This document shows positions 42,246 through 53,991 of a stretch of DNA of 64,000 nucleotides, piece by piece (positions within the stretch are counted from its first letter, which is position 1; each line of letters begins with the position of its first letter). This stretch comes from Pictodentalium vernedei (taxonomy: Eukaryota; Mollusca; Scaphopoda; Dentaliida; Dentaliidae). The stretch is taken from assembly GCA_031216915.1 (NCBI GenBank), contig CM062289.1:65665741-65729740 (forward strand), written 5' to 3'. The translations under genes were made by a program, and so were the position numbers. The notes beneath the pieces are model-generated. The model saw only the letters and a program-made list of their open reading frames with translations. It made no database searches and was not told the DNA's origin.

Positions 42246-43268
42246 TATGTGTACCCATACTATGTATGGTACACATAATGCCGGCATCCAGGGTGACCAT
42301 CCGTCGTTCGTCCATCCTTTGTCCGTCCGTCTGTCCATCCGTCCGTCCGTCTGTCCGTCCGACGTCCGTATCTATTTCTTTGGCATTCGATAACTTGAAA
42401 AATATTGCTTGGATTGTCAAGTTACTTTATATTTGTGTTCAGGTTACTGATGTACCAAGCTGTATAATTTTTGGTGTAAATCTGATAATTTAATCCTGAG
42501 ATATTAACCCTTTATCCTTCAAATTGAAAATTCCTCCAGTCCCTTTGACATTTGATAACTTCAAAAATATTGCTTGGATTGTCAAGTTACTTTATATTTG
42601 TGTTCAGGTTACTGATGTGCCAAGCTGTATAGTTTTTGGTGTAAATCTGATAATTTAATCCTTAGTTATTAACCCTTTATCCTTCAAATTGAAAATTCCT
42701 TCAATCCCCTTGGCATAGTTTTTGGTGTAAATCTGTTATATTGTCCTGAGATATTAACCCTTTATCCTTCAAATTGAAAATTCCTCCAATCCCCTTGGCA
42801 TTCGATAACTTGAAAAATATTGCTTGGATTGTCAAGTTACTTTATATTTGTGTTCAGGTTACTAATGTACCGAGCTGTATAGTTTTTGGTGTAAATCTGT
42901 TATTTTAATCCTGAGATATTAACCCTTTATCCTTCAAATTGGCATTTGATAACTTGAAAAATATTGCTTGGATTGTCAAGTTACTTTATAATTGTGTTCA
43001 GGTTACTGATGTGCTGAGGTGTATAGTTTTTGCTGTTAATCTGATAATTTGATCCGGAGATATTAACCCTTTATCCTTCAAATTGAAAATTCCTCCAATC
43101 CCTTTGGCATGAGATAACTCAAAAAATATCAGCCCGATTGTCATGTTACTTTATATATTTATTCAGGTTACTGATGTGCTGTGCTGTATAGTTTTTTTTA
43201 TGTAAATCTGATAATTTGATCTGGAGATATTAACCCTTTATCCATCAAATTAGACACTCCTCCAATCC
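42246..43268 (+). repeat. tandem-repeat element P6, unit ~165 bp, five to six copies
   Basis: 5' hairpin GTGTACCCATACTATGTATG / GTACACA, then a (CCGTCCGTCTGT)n leader (42296-42366), then units marked by TTGATAACTTGAAAAATATT, GCTTGGATTGTCAAGTTAC and GATATTAACCCTTTATCCTTC. The DIRS element interrupts or abuts it at 43269. Confidence 0.78.
42296..42366 (+). repeat. CCGTCCGTCTGTC microsatellite-like leader
   Basis: Repeated TCCGTCCG/TCTGTCC tetramer blocks. Similar leaders stand at the start of P2, P4, P8, P9, P10 and P12, always after the 5' hairpin. Confidence 0.75.
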
Positions 43269-43286
43269 ATTTCTTATCAACCTACT

Positions 43287-43531
43287 CACAATTGTTTACT
43301 TCAGGCTTGCACTACAGTGGAAGTCCCTAACTCGGATAAAATACTCTCTATTTTTGTCTTTCCCAAGCAATTTGGAAAAGAAAAGTGGTGCAAAAGCACC
43401 AAGAAAAAATAAGCCAAAACTGGGTCGAGTGCAACCGGCGCAGACCCAGTACGGGACGCTCTCTCTCAAGTACAAAGCCACGACTTCCGTTGCCAGTGCG
43501 CATATACTGTCTCTAAAGATTCATTCTTTTT
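43287..43531 (+). repeat. DIRS left inverted terminal repeat
   Basis: Begins CACAATTGTTTACTTCAGG. Pairs with the right repeat over about 245 bp, with around eight differences by eye. Confidence 0.9.
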
Positions 43532-43999
43532 ATCATCCGCTTCGTGTCGAGATGTTTTTGCACGCTTATCAGTGTTTATCCATCTCGTTGTTTGATGATT
43601 CCTGATTCATAGTGCATCAGTGTATCCTTTGTATTCTCAGGAACAGTGTTTTTTATATTCTCTTTAATATTATATATCCATAATGTATTTTTAATTGTTC
43701 TCTCTCGAGTCGCGCTCGAATTTCGTGTGCCATGCGGTTCGGACTTATTATTTTTCACAATTATTGTTAATGCTTTGTTTGCTAAATTTTCTAATTGTGT
43801 TAGAGTTAGGTGTCAGCGGGGTACCACTCCTACAGTTTTTCTTCTTTCTTTTGAGAGTAGTCATCCTGTTGTGTGGTTCCCGGTCGACCGTCTGGGGTCT
43901 TTGTTTCTGTCACCTTTCTCTCTTCTTTGGGGGGTGTTCTTCTGTTTTCTGATTTCACCTTCTCTGCTCCTCTCACCTCTATCATGCCCAGGACAATTC

Positions 44000-45880
44000 C
44001 TTGTGGGCAATGTCTGCTGCCAAAGCATGTGGACGATTTACATTCATCTTGTTCCTCCTGTAATGGGTGTTCGGCCGAGTGGCCATGTGGTGTCTGTGGA
44101 TCATGGTCATCCACTTTCTGGGCGTCAATTAACCGTGTCGTTCGTTCTCGTGGCCGTGCCTCCCGCTCCCGTGGGAAAGGAGAACGTGGTCGTTCGGGGG
44201 CTCCTGAGCCGACCTTGTCTGGTGAGAGTTATTCCTCCTCCGTGGGGGATGTGCAGTTTTTTTTAGTGTAGTGGATACTGCGGGAGCCGTTGAGTGTTCT
44301 GGTGAAGAGGTGCCTGGTTCCGGGACTACGGTCCCCCTCCAGTTGACATCTGAGGCTGTCACTAGGGTTGTGACTCCTCCTTCGGAGCCGAGCAGGTGTG
44401 CTCTCTCCACTATTTCACCAGCCTCAACGACTCCTGACGTATCTACTACTACTGCTGGTCCGTCTGCTTCATCGTCAGTTTCAGCCAACCTCGGCTTTTC
44501 GCTGCAGGGGACTGTAGACGTGGGATATCGGCCTCAGCCTTCCCTGACTTCAACTCGGCGAAGTCGGAAGGGGCTGCCGGCCGAACCCATCTCTGTGGTC
44601 TCTTCGCCGTCGAGCACCACAGTTGTGTCTTTGGATTCGGATGTTCTTAGTGGAGACACTATGAACTCCGTGGCATTTCCGTCCACTCATTCTGGCCTCA
44701 CGACCAGTTTTAGGGGACCAACGCCTTTTGTGCAGCCTGGACCTTCTGCCCGCAGAGGTCCGCGGTGACTCTTATGAGTTCTCGCCATATTGATCCTCGG
44801 GGTGCCTCGTACCCCTATACATGTCTGCCTTCAGATATTTCGGCTGCCGCCCGTCGTCCCGCGTCGGGTGTTTTGGAGGATCGTGACCCTTCACTGGTTA
44901 AGAGGGTCAGAGGTGAAGCCACTTTTCCGGTTCGCCCCCCCTGTCGAACTGGCCGGTACAGGCAGTGAGCTTAGGGAGGCCCTCTCCTTACTCACTCAGG
45001 TTCTATCTAAGAGCCTTCCTGTTGCTTCCAGCGAGGCAATGAGTGGTTTCCAGGCGCCTCCTATGGCGCCGCCTCCCGGGATTAGAAACAGGCTGGTTTC
45101 TGATTCCCCTGGTGTCCCTACACCATGGGAGGCGTCGGCTGGTTTGCCCACTATGGGCTATGTGTCTTCCGACTCTGGGGAGGAGTCCGACATGCTTGGT
45201 GTCGAGGGCCAGCAGTCTTCGGACTTGGGGGCAGCTCTTGACTTTGTGTTTGGGTTTCTGCCTGATCTCAAACCTACTAACCAGCCGACAGTGTCAGCCT
45301 GGCCACGATCATCGGGCTTATCTAGAGAGATGCTTGGCATGCTTTCTCTCTCAGATCACGTCATCTCAGCTTTGGCTGCTTATCTGCCTCCAGATAAGTT
45401 TGACGAGGTACAGGTGCCTTTGCGTGTGCTGTCCAAGGCGCTTATACATCTTACTCACATGCATGCCTGTAACACGGCTAATCTGGAATTAGTTCGAAGG
45501 GACGCTGTGCTGGACACAGGACACAGGACGATCCCTTCCCGAGGAGCAGCGTGCTGCTTTTCGATCTGCTTCTTTGGCAGGTCCGCAACTTTTCCATGGT
45601 TCCGTGTCGACGGTCCGGGATGACGTCCTACGTCATTCCAAAGATCAGCTGCTGTTTCGTCAGCTTGATCAGCCTTCTAGGGGAGGCAAGGGCCGTTCCA
45701 AGCCTAACAAGTACCCTTCTGCTTCCTCTGTGAAGCAAAAGGCTGGTCCTTCTGCCACCGCTTCTACTTCTTACTCAAGGGGTAAGGGTAAAGGTCGGCA
45801 GAATCTAGGGAAGTCTCAGGATTCTTCATTTAGTAGAGGAGGTGGTTTCTGCTCTCGCGGGCCTCGCCGGGGCTCGAAAT
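44000..45880 (+). mobile_element. DIRS gag-like region (fossil part)
   Basis: A GC-rich stretch coding for Ser/Pro-rich sequence and, near its start, a Cys/His-rich segment (CGQCLLPKHVDDLHSSCSSC) that could be a zinc-binding knuckle. Its place before the reverse transcriptase and its basic, Gly/Arg-rich end fit the gag-like first frame of DIRS elements. Similarity is by position and composition only. Confidence 0.6.
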
Positions 45881-45999
45881 GAAGGTTCTCACCTCGACTC
45901 GTCCCAGGTTGGAGGAAGGATAGCAGAGTTCGCAGACCATTAGGCCACCATCACATCCAATCCGTGGGTGTTAGATGTTGTTCGGTCCGGGCTGCGAAT

Positions 46000-46900
46000 A
46001 TCCTTCCGACGGCACCCCACTCTGTCAAGGGTGCCTCTTCCAACCACAGTTCCTTCAGACGTTTTACGTCGGGAACTTTTGTCCACGGAGATTGGCAATC
46101 TTCTGGCAAAGGGGGCGATCGAGGTCGTCAAGAACATTCAGTCAGTGGGTTTCTATTCCCGCCTGTTCTTGGTGCCGAAGAAGGACGGCCGACTCCGACC
46201 GGTTATCGATCTGAGTATCCTGAACCAGTCTATCATTGCTCCCAAGTTCTGCATGGAGACTTTCAGGTCGGTCCTCCAATCAATTCACCAGGGAGATTTC
46301 GCTGCCAGCATCAACCTGCGAGACGCTTACTTCCATGTTCCGATGCATCGGGCGTCACGGAAGTATCTCAGGTTCGCTTTTCTGGGGCGAGTTTACCAGT
46401 TCAAGGCCATGCCTTTCAGACTCAACCTGACTCCTTGGGCCTTCACCAGACTGATGTCGCATGTGATAGCGTTCCATCGTACACAGTCCAGGGTGACTAC
46501 TTCGGCATATCTGGACGATATCCTCCAGAGGCATTCCAATGCTGCCTTACTGGAGTCGGATGTCGCCACTCTGTTGAGCTTGCTCACGTCGCTAGGATTC
46601 AGAGTCAACGAGGAGAAGTCGGACCTGGTCCCTTCTCAGTCGTTTTGTCATCTGGGGATGTCTTTCCAAACTCAATTCAATTTGGTAGCGGTTCCCCAGG
46701 CCAAGGCTGTGATTCTCTCAGCTTTTGCTCTGACTCTGTCCCAGTCCACGTCCGCGACCGCTCTGAGTTTTCTCTGCGGTCTCTGCGGTTCGGTGACGGA
46801 TCTCATTCCTCTAGGTCGGCTGCGTGTCAGACCTCCCCAACACTTTCTGCTCAGTTGTTGGAGGCCGAATGTAGATTCTCTGGATCAGGTACTTCCGTTT
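46000..46900 (+). mobile_element. DIRS reverse transcriptase region (fossil part)
   Basis: Typical motifs are readable: FLVPKKDGRLRPVIDL (template-binding region), DAYFHVPMH, and the catalytic-type box YLDDIL. This combination is characteristic of DIRS/Pao/Gypsy-group reverse transcriptases; the recombinase downstream settles DIRS. Confidence 0.88.
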
Positions 46901-46949
46901 CCGGAATCTCTGTATCCTCACCTTCTTCCCTAGACAGATGTTCAGTGGA

Positions 46950-47530
46950 TTACGCAGGGTGTTCCATTGGACTTACCCACATCCGATCGCATTCTGATGG
47001 CAGATGCCAGCGATCTCGGATGGGGTGCGACGTTGGATCCTCTCGGTCTTTCCCTACACGGGATGTGGGACCAGGATCAAGCAGCTCTACACATCAACCA
47101 GAAGGAGCTTCTTGCTCTTCTTCTGAGTTTCAGGTAGTGGATCCCTCACCTGTCGAATCGCCAGGTCCTTCTGCTATCCAACAATTCGACAGTGGTTGCT
47201 TACATTCGGAATCAGGGCGGCACGCACTCGGTTCCAATGTACGAATTAGCTCGGGATCTTCTACTGCTCGCTCAGGATGTTCGCGCCGGAGTGGTTGTTC
47301 GTCACATTCCCGGTCGTCTGAACATCCTAGCCGACTCCCTGTCCCGACAGGGCAGGGTTATTTCCACCGAGTGGATGCTCCACTGGGCAGTGTTCCAGTC
47401 GCTTTGCAATCTCTGGGGACGTCCCCACATCGACCTCTTTGCGACTCGTTGGAACCATCAGGTGGACACTTTCGTGTCCCCGTGTCCAGATCCTCTGGCT
47501 TTTGCCATGGACGCTCTGTCATAAGATTGG
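46950..47530 (+). mobile_element. DIRS RNase H region (fossil part)
   Basis: Downstream of the reverse transcriptase, with VVRHIPGRLNILADSLSR, a typical RNase H C-terminal signature, and HIDLFATRWNHQ, a phrase usual after RNase H in DIRS elements. Confidence 0.82.
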
Positions 47531-47869
47531 AATGGTCTAGTCGGCTACGCCTTCCCGCCGGTTCTGATTCTTCCTCAGGTTCTAGCCAAAATTCGAACCT
47601 GCAGTTGTTAAATCATTCTGATCGCTACCCTGTCACCTCAGCGGGTGTGGATCAATCAGCTCCGCTCGCTGATGGCGGCGGTTCCGGCACGTCTCCTGCT
47701 ATGTTGCGACCTTCTTTGTCAAGGTCTCCCGAGGAGGTTTCACGTCGAACCGACTTCATTGTGCCTTCAAGCATATCTTTTGTGAGGTCCTGTCTCCTCC
47801 TTAGAGGTTTTTCGAGATGAGCAGTGGAGTGCATTTCTTCTTCAAGGAGGCACTCCACTGGTTTAGCTT

Positions 47870-49140
47870 ATGCAGCTAAATGGAAGGTCTTCTGTCGATG
47901 GTGTGCTGATCACTCTGTTGATTATGCCAATCCTTCGATTTCACAGATTGCGGAGTTTCTGTTTTTTTCTGTTTGATTCTCGGGGTCTCCAGCCTGTTAC
48001 CATCAAGGGTTACAGGTCCATGCTTTCAGAGACTTTTTCTTATGTGGGGAAGCGTCGTATCGGCACTAATCCTTACCTCTCCAAGCTTGTTCGGCACTTT
48101 TCTTTGAAAAGGCCTCGGACTTTGCAGCTTAATCCACGATGGAATCTTTCGTGGGTGCTGCTTTGCTTGGAGGGGGGGGGGGGGGTAGGGGGCGCCGTTC
48201 GAACCTTTATCCCAGGTGGATATGCATTTTCTCACATATAAGACGGCTTTTCTGATGGCATTTGCTTCGGCCAGACGGGTTAGTGAGCTTCACGCTCTCT
48301 CGGTTGACCCGGCCTTTTTTAGGAGCTCTCCCAACAGTGTTACTTTTACCACTGATTGCTCTTTTTTGGCCAAGAATCAGTTACCAGATACTACTCCTCC
48401 TCCTATCTGTATCAGGGCTCTTCCTTCTGTTGAGGGTAATCGCCCTTTGCTCTGTCCGGTCCGTGCTATTCGCATTTATCTCGATCGGGCACGTTTCATA
48501 CGGAAATGCAGGAAACGTTTTTTTCTGTCTCTTATTCCGGGTCGACAGAAGATCTCTCCTCAATCCATTTCTCGATGGATTTGTCTTGCTATTCGTACGG
48601 CTTATGGTCGTTTAGCAGCTGGCGATTGTATTACCAATCGTATTTCTGCCCACGAGGTGCGGGCACTATCCACCTCTTGGGCTTATTCTAACTCCGTCAA
48701 GTTGTCGGATGTTATGCAGGCAGCCTACTGGAGAAATGCTTCGCACTATCCACCTCTTGGGCTTATTCTAACTCCGTCAAGTTGTCGGATGTTATGCAGG
48801 CAGCCTACTGGAGAAATGCTTCTACTTTCTCCACCTTTTATCTGCGCCAGTTGCAGGAGCAGTCGGAGGACCTTTTTGCCCTGGGTCCTCTTTCTTCTGC
48901 TCAGGCTGTTGTCTGCCATAGCCATTAGACTTCTTGAAGGTCAGTTTCAGTCTTGTGCTGTTACTGCCCTTTTTCTGTCTGTGTGTCACACAGGCCCATA
49001 TGTCTCCTTTCATTGTCCTTTACCAATGATTGCGACGTTATGGTTGACCTCTTCCTTCTGCTTCACGGTTCCAGTGCACTGGGGTTATGTGTGGGTTGGT
49101 TATGCGATTCCCTCCAGCCTAATGTCTATTCAGCCTGAAG
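47870..49140 (+). mobile_element. DIRS tyrosine recombinase region (fossil part)
   Basis: Contains the ISAHEVRALSTSWAY signature of DIRS-type tyrosine recombinases (the H-x-x-R box), preceded by FASARRVSELHALS, the first-arginine region. The enzyme normally integrates a circular DNA intermediate, which explains the lack of a target duplication. Confidence 0.88.
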
Positions 49141-49220
49141 TAAACAATTGTGAGTAGGTTGATAAGAAATCTAAATTTTATAGTAAATTTCCTTTCTTAT
49201 TATACCTACCACAATTGTTT
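49134..49220 (-). repeat. DIRS internal complementary region
   Basis: One half is complementary to the left edge of the element (ATTTCTTATCAACCTACTC), the other to the right edge (GTGGTAGGTATAATAAG and TTTACTATAAAATTTAG). Together it spells the right-edge/left-edge junction expected of a circular intermediate. Confidence 0.87.
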
Positions 49221-49301
49221 ACATGGAGGCCCTCCCGTCTTCTTTTTGGGTAAAGAATCTTTCCCCCCCGCTGATCACATAACTCTAAAGTTGACGGATT
49301 C

Positions 49302-49546
49302 AAAAAGAATGAGTCTCTAGAGACGGTATATGCGCACTGGCAACGGAAGTCGTGGAGTTGTACTTGGGAGAGAGCGTCCCGTACTGGGTCTGCGCCGGTT
49401 GCACTCGACCCAGTTTTGGCTTATTTTTTCTTGGTGCTTTTGCACCACTTTTCTTTCCCAAATTGCTTGGGAAAGACAAAAATAGAGAGTATTTTATCCG
49501 AGTTAGGGACTTCCACTGCAGTGCAAGCCTGAAGTAAACAATTGTG
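49302..49546 (-). repeat. DIRS right inverted terminal repeat
   Basis: Ends GAAGTAAACAATTGTG; mirror of 43287-43531. Confidence 0.9.
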
Positions 49547-49591
49547 GTAGGTATAATAAGAAATGAAATTTACTATAAAATTTAGATTTCT

Positions 49592-49700
49592 ATATGTACC
49601 CATACCTTGTATGGTGTACATAATGTCGGCATCCGTGGTGGCCCTCCATCATACAGCTTTCTACTAGTTGCACGTATGGGTACACATCTGACGATTTCAT
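49592..49700 (+). repeat. P6-type ends next to the DIRS right edge
   Basis: ATGTACCCATACCTTGTATG, GTACATAATGTCGGCATCC repeats the P6 5' end at 42246. A complementary CGTATGGGTACACAT follows at about 49673. It may be a very short P6 derivative or the remainder of an element split by DIRS. Confidence 0.6.
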
Positions 49701-50190
49701 CTGCCTATTTTTATAGCATTCCAGTGTCTTTCCACGTCATTTCGTGTCATTCCGGTGTTTAAGATCCATCACATGCACACTTGCGTCCTGTACAAAGCTT
49801 TTCTTGTCATTCCTAAACCTTTTTTCCCATGTCTTCCAATTCCATTTGTGTTTTTCTGGGAACAGACGGCCCAACAGTTAACAGTCATCAGCAAAACGAA
49901 ATAAAAATACAGTGTTAGAAAATACGTCCGTTGTGTATACATTTTCGGCATCCTAAGCGAGGTAACCTACTTTCAAACTGGGTTATTTTGTTGAGTCGCT
50001 TAAGTCATCTATTTTCATTTCGACACTTGAAGCTCCAACTGAAACGGAACAAAATAGAAATAAAAAATCCGCCAAAAGCGACAATGGACAATTGATTGTC
50101 ATCTGATTTCAAATAAATGGTTGTTTATTTGACGAATGAAAATGCCCATTTATCACACTAAAGCACATTCGATTCTTGAAAATAATCATT
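49701..50190. other. unassigned DNA
   Basis: No gene or repeat recognised. Confidence 0.4.
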
Positions 50191-50191
50191 T

Positions 50192-52034
50192 TTAGCTCAA
50201 CTTTGGCGAATCCAAATTTTAGCTTTTGTCATGGCCCGTCGTCCGTCTGGCCATCTGTCCGTCTGTCCGTACGTCAACAATTGGATACGGCTCGGGCTAG
50301 AGGCCGTATTTATGAACCGATCTTTACGAAACTTCTTGGGTACCTTTGTTATGATCGTGGGACGAGAACGAGTGTTTTTGGGTGTGGTCCGAAATTCAAG
50401 ATGGCTGCCAGCCGCCATTTTGTACCGACGATGCAGAAATCTGTTTTTTGTACAGAACTTCCATATGAAAGCTCTGATTTGAATAATTTTTTGTATGAAT
50501 GTTTAGTACCATGGGATACATCACATATAATACGGGGTTTTTTCTCATGCTTAAATTATGCAAATTAGACTAACTTTGATGTTTTTTTGTGTTACTTTCA
50601 GCACTGTCAGTGTAAATGCCAATGCGGCTTGGGCTAGAGGCCGTATTTATGAACCGATCTTTACAAAACTTCTTGGGTACCTTTGTTATCACCTTGGGAC
50701 GAGAACGAGTGTTTTGGGGTCCGGTCCGAAATTCAAGATGGGCGATGGCAACCATTTTGTACAAAATTTGGTGCAATCAGATTTTTGCACAGAACTTCCA
50801 TATGAAAGCGCTGATTTGAATAATGTTTTGTATGAATGTTTAGTACCATGGGATACATCACATATAATACGGGGTTTTTTTCTCGTGCAGAAATTATGCA
50901 AATTAGATGAACTTTGATTTTTTCAGTGCCTCTTACACACAGTAGGTACACATGTCAATACGGCTCGGGCTAGAGTCTATATTTATGAACCGATCTTCAC
51001 GAAACGTCTTGGGTACCTTTGTTATCACCTTGGGACGAGAACGAGTGTTTCTGGGTGCGGTCTAAAATTCAAGATGGCTTCCAGTGGCAATTTTGTACCG
51101 AAATTAGGTCTAATCAGTTTTTTGTACACAACTTCTATACGGTTCAGGCTAAAGGTCGTATTTATGAACCGATCTTTACAAAACTTCTTGGGTACCTTTG
51201 TTATCACTGTGGGATGAGAACAAGTGTTTTTGGGTGTGGTCCGAAATTCAAGATGGCCACCAGCAGCCATTTTGTACCAAAATTAGTGCACTCAGTCTTT
51301 TGTACAGAACTTCTGTATGAAAGTTCTGATTTGAATACATTTTTGTATGAATGTTTAGTAACATGGAATACATCACATATAGTACAGGTTTTTTTCTTGT
51401 GCAGAAATTATGCAAATTAGATGAACTTTGATTTATTCAGTGCTACTTATACACTGTAAATGCACATGTCAATACGCCTCGGGCTGGGGGCTGTATTTAT
51501 GAACCGATCTTCACAAAACTTCTTGGGTACCTTTGTTATCACCTTGGGACAAGAACTAGTGTTTCTGGGTGCGGTCCAAAATTCAAGATGGCTGCCAGTG
51601 GCCATTTTGTACCGAAATTAGGTCCAATCAGTTTTTTGTCACAACTTCTATACAACTCATATTTATGAACTGATCTTCACAAAACTTCTTGGGTACCTTT
51701 GTTTTCACCTTGGGACATGAACGAGTGTGTTTTGGGGTGCCTTTGTTATCACTGTGCTATGAGAACACATATTTTGGGGGTTCAGTCAGACCCACTCTGG
51801 GACTCAAAGCTTTCTTTTCTAGTTTAGCATCTGACTGTCACCCACTTTTACAATACTTTACCTATACATTTGTTACAGGCTACGGTCAGTATTTATGTAC
51901 AGACCATTACAATACTTTATATGTACTTTTGTTATCAGGTCATTACTCAGATGTTTGTCATTACTGTGTCACATACTATACATATACATGTCTTAACAAG
52001 TTGAGCTACAGTGTCATTGACACTTTCATTATGT
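50192..52034 (+). repeat. tandem-repeat element P4b, close copy of P4a
   Basis: Same hairpin, leader, unit order and 3' end (AGTTGAGCTACAGTGTCATT, GACACTTTCATT) as 25446-27280. Unit markers GAAATTCAAGATGG at about 50391, 50727, 51066, 51245, 51580 give spacings 336, 339, 179, 335, almost the same as in P4a. The shared half-length unit shows both copies come from one parental element rather than from independent expansion. Confidence 0.88.
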
Positions 52035-52189
52035 AAACCTCGGATCACTCAGTTCAGCCTTTACTCATTTTGGCCAATTTTTAGAGGGCGTCTTGTAATT
52101 GCCCGACTATTTTTCTAGGCGACTCTGGGCTTAGAAGGGCCACATAATCACCCTCACGGCTGGTCCCTGGGTGGGCATCATCACACCGC

Positions 52190-52950
52190 GCGCAATAACT
52201 TGAACAAACATTCACCGATTTGACTAATATTCGCCATACAGGTCTTTTGCAATAATATCTCAAGCGAGTTCGAAAACTGGCCTGGCCTGTTATTTCATTA
52301 TAGAGTTAATGGCCTTAATTAGTAAATTTTTATGAATTTTGAGCTCGTTAGCACAATAACTTGAACAAACATTTTCCAATTGGACTAATATTTGCCATCC
52401 AGGTCGTTTGCAATAATATCTCACGCAAGTTCAAAAACTGGCATTGCCCAATTTTTTGTTGCAGAGTTATGGGCCTTAATAACAAACTTTGATCTTGTTA
52501 GCACAATAACTTGAAGAAACGTTCTCCAATTTGACTAATGTTTGCCATACAGGTCTTTTGTAATAATATCTCAAGTAAGTTTAAAAACTGGCCCAGTCTG
52601 ATTTTTCATTACACAGTTATGGGCCTTAATTAGTCCATTTTTATGAATTTTGAACTTGTTAGTGTTATAACTTGAACAAACATTCTCCGATTGACAAATA
52701 TTTGCCATACAAGACTTTTGCAATAATACATTTGTATCTCAAATGAGTTCGAAAACTGGCCCAGTCCGATCTCTTGTTACAGAGTTATGGGTCTTAATTA
52801 GTCCATTTTTACAAATTTTGAGCTCATTAGCGTCAATTTTTACGAATTTTTAGCTCAGCCTGATGACGTTTCTGATTTTCAATAAAGAGTGTGTGAAGAA
52901 AGTAGCCACCACTCAATGCCTGCATCTCTTATGCACACCTCTTGTTATCC
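52190..52950 (+). repeat. tandem repeat P7, unit ~145-150 bp, about five copies
   Basis: Units marked by GCACAATAACTTGAACAAAC, ATTTGCCATACAGGTC, TTTTGCAATAATATCTCAAG, ACAGAGTTATGGGCCTTAAT. No clear terminal hairpins. Related to 28640-29070. Confidence 0.75.
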
Positions 52951-52951
52951 C

Positions 52952-53903
52952 CACATTTTCAAAAATGCAGGGATATAGTCGTCTGTCCGTAAGTCATACC
53001 CTGAAAGGCTCCTAGGGTATTCGATTCGAAACATTTAAACTATGCTAATGTGTTCAGGTAGCAACTCTAGATGTGCATGAAGGTTTCGGAATTTTGATTT
53101 GGCCCCAGGTGGTTCCAGTGGAACCACTTTTATCGTTAGAAAATCAGTTTTCATCGAAAGGCTCCTAGGGTATTTAATTCGAAACGCTTAAACTTTGCTA
53201 ATGTGTTCAGGTAACATCTCTAGATGTGCATGAAGGTTTCGGAATTTTGATTTTGCCCCCGTTTATTGTTAGAAAATCAGTTTTTATCGAAAGGCTCCTA
53301 GGGTATTTAATTCGAAACGCTCAGACTATGCTAATGGTTTCAGGTAACATCTCTAGATGTGTATGGAGGTTTCAGAATTTTGATTTGGCCCCAGGTGGTT
53401 CCAGTGGAACCACTTTTATAGTTAGAAAATCAGTTTTTATCGAAAGGCTCCTAGGGTATTTAATTCAAAACATTTAAACTATGCTAATGAGTTCAGGTAA
53501 CATCTGTAGATGTGCATGAAGGTTTCGAAATTTTGATTTGGCCCCAGGTGGTTCCAGTGGAACCACTTTTATCGTTAGAAAATCAGTTTTTATCGAAAGG
53601 CTCCTAGGGTATTCAATTTGGAACGTTTAAACTATGCTAATGTATTCAGGTAGCAACTCTAGATGTGCATGAAGGTTTCGGAATTTTGATTTGGCCCCAG
53701 GTGGTTCCAGTGGAACCACTTTTATCATTAGAAAATCAGTTTTCATCGAAAGGCTCCTTGGGTATTTAATTCGAAATGCTTAAACAATGCTAATGTGTTC
53801 AGCTAACATCTCTAGATATGCATGAAGGTTTCGAAATTTTGATGTTGCCCCAGGTGTAGCTAAGGAAATGCGGGGATACACCATTGTGTGCTTTGCACAC
53901 AAA
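52952..53903 (+). repeat. tandem-repeat element P8 (pearl/HINE-like), unit ~155 bp, about six copies
   Basis: 5' end ATCCCCACATTTTCAAAAAT, GCAGGGAT forms a hairpin; leader GTCGTCTGTCCGTAAGTC. Units: GAAAGGCTCCTAGGGTATT, CTCTAGATGTGCATGAAGG, CCCCAGGTGGTTCCAGTGG. 3' end AAATGCGGGGATACACC, then GTGTGCTTTGCACAC hairpin. A whole element by the look of both ends. Confidence 0.82.
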
Positions 53904-53991
53904 TAACTCAATCTAATTTCATCTTGTATCTATTTAATGTGGTAAACAAGATCACTTTCACTGGTATAATATGAGCTTTATAGCACTTTTT

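Larger units (their letters stand above)
43269..49591 (+). mobile_element. DIRS-type tyrosine-recombinase retrotransposon (fossil, recent-looking)
   Basis: About 6.3 kb with inverted terminal repeats (about 43287-43531 and 49302-49546, roughly 97% identical by eye) and an internal complementary region near 49134-49220 that matches the outer edges of both ends. Parts in order: gag-like region, reverse transcriptase, RNase H, tyrosine recombinase. This is the DIRS order. No long target duplication, as expected for recombinase insertion. The GC content is higher than in the neighbours. It looks broken, with several interruptions. High terminal identity suggests a fairly young insertion. Confidence 0.9.

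Noticed and set aside
44129-44488. Minus-strand frames opposite the DIRS gag-like region
   Set aside because: Shadow frames of the GC-rich + strand; no domain recognised.
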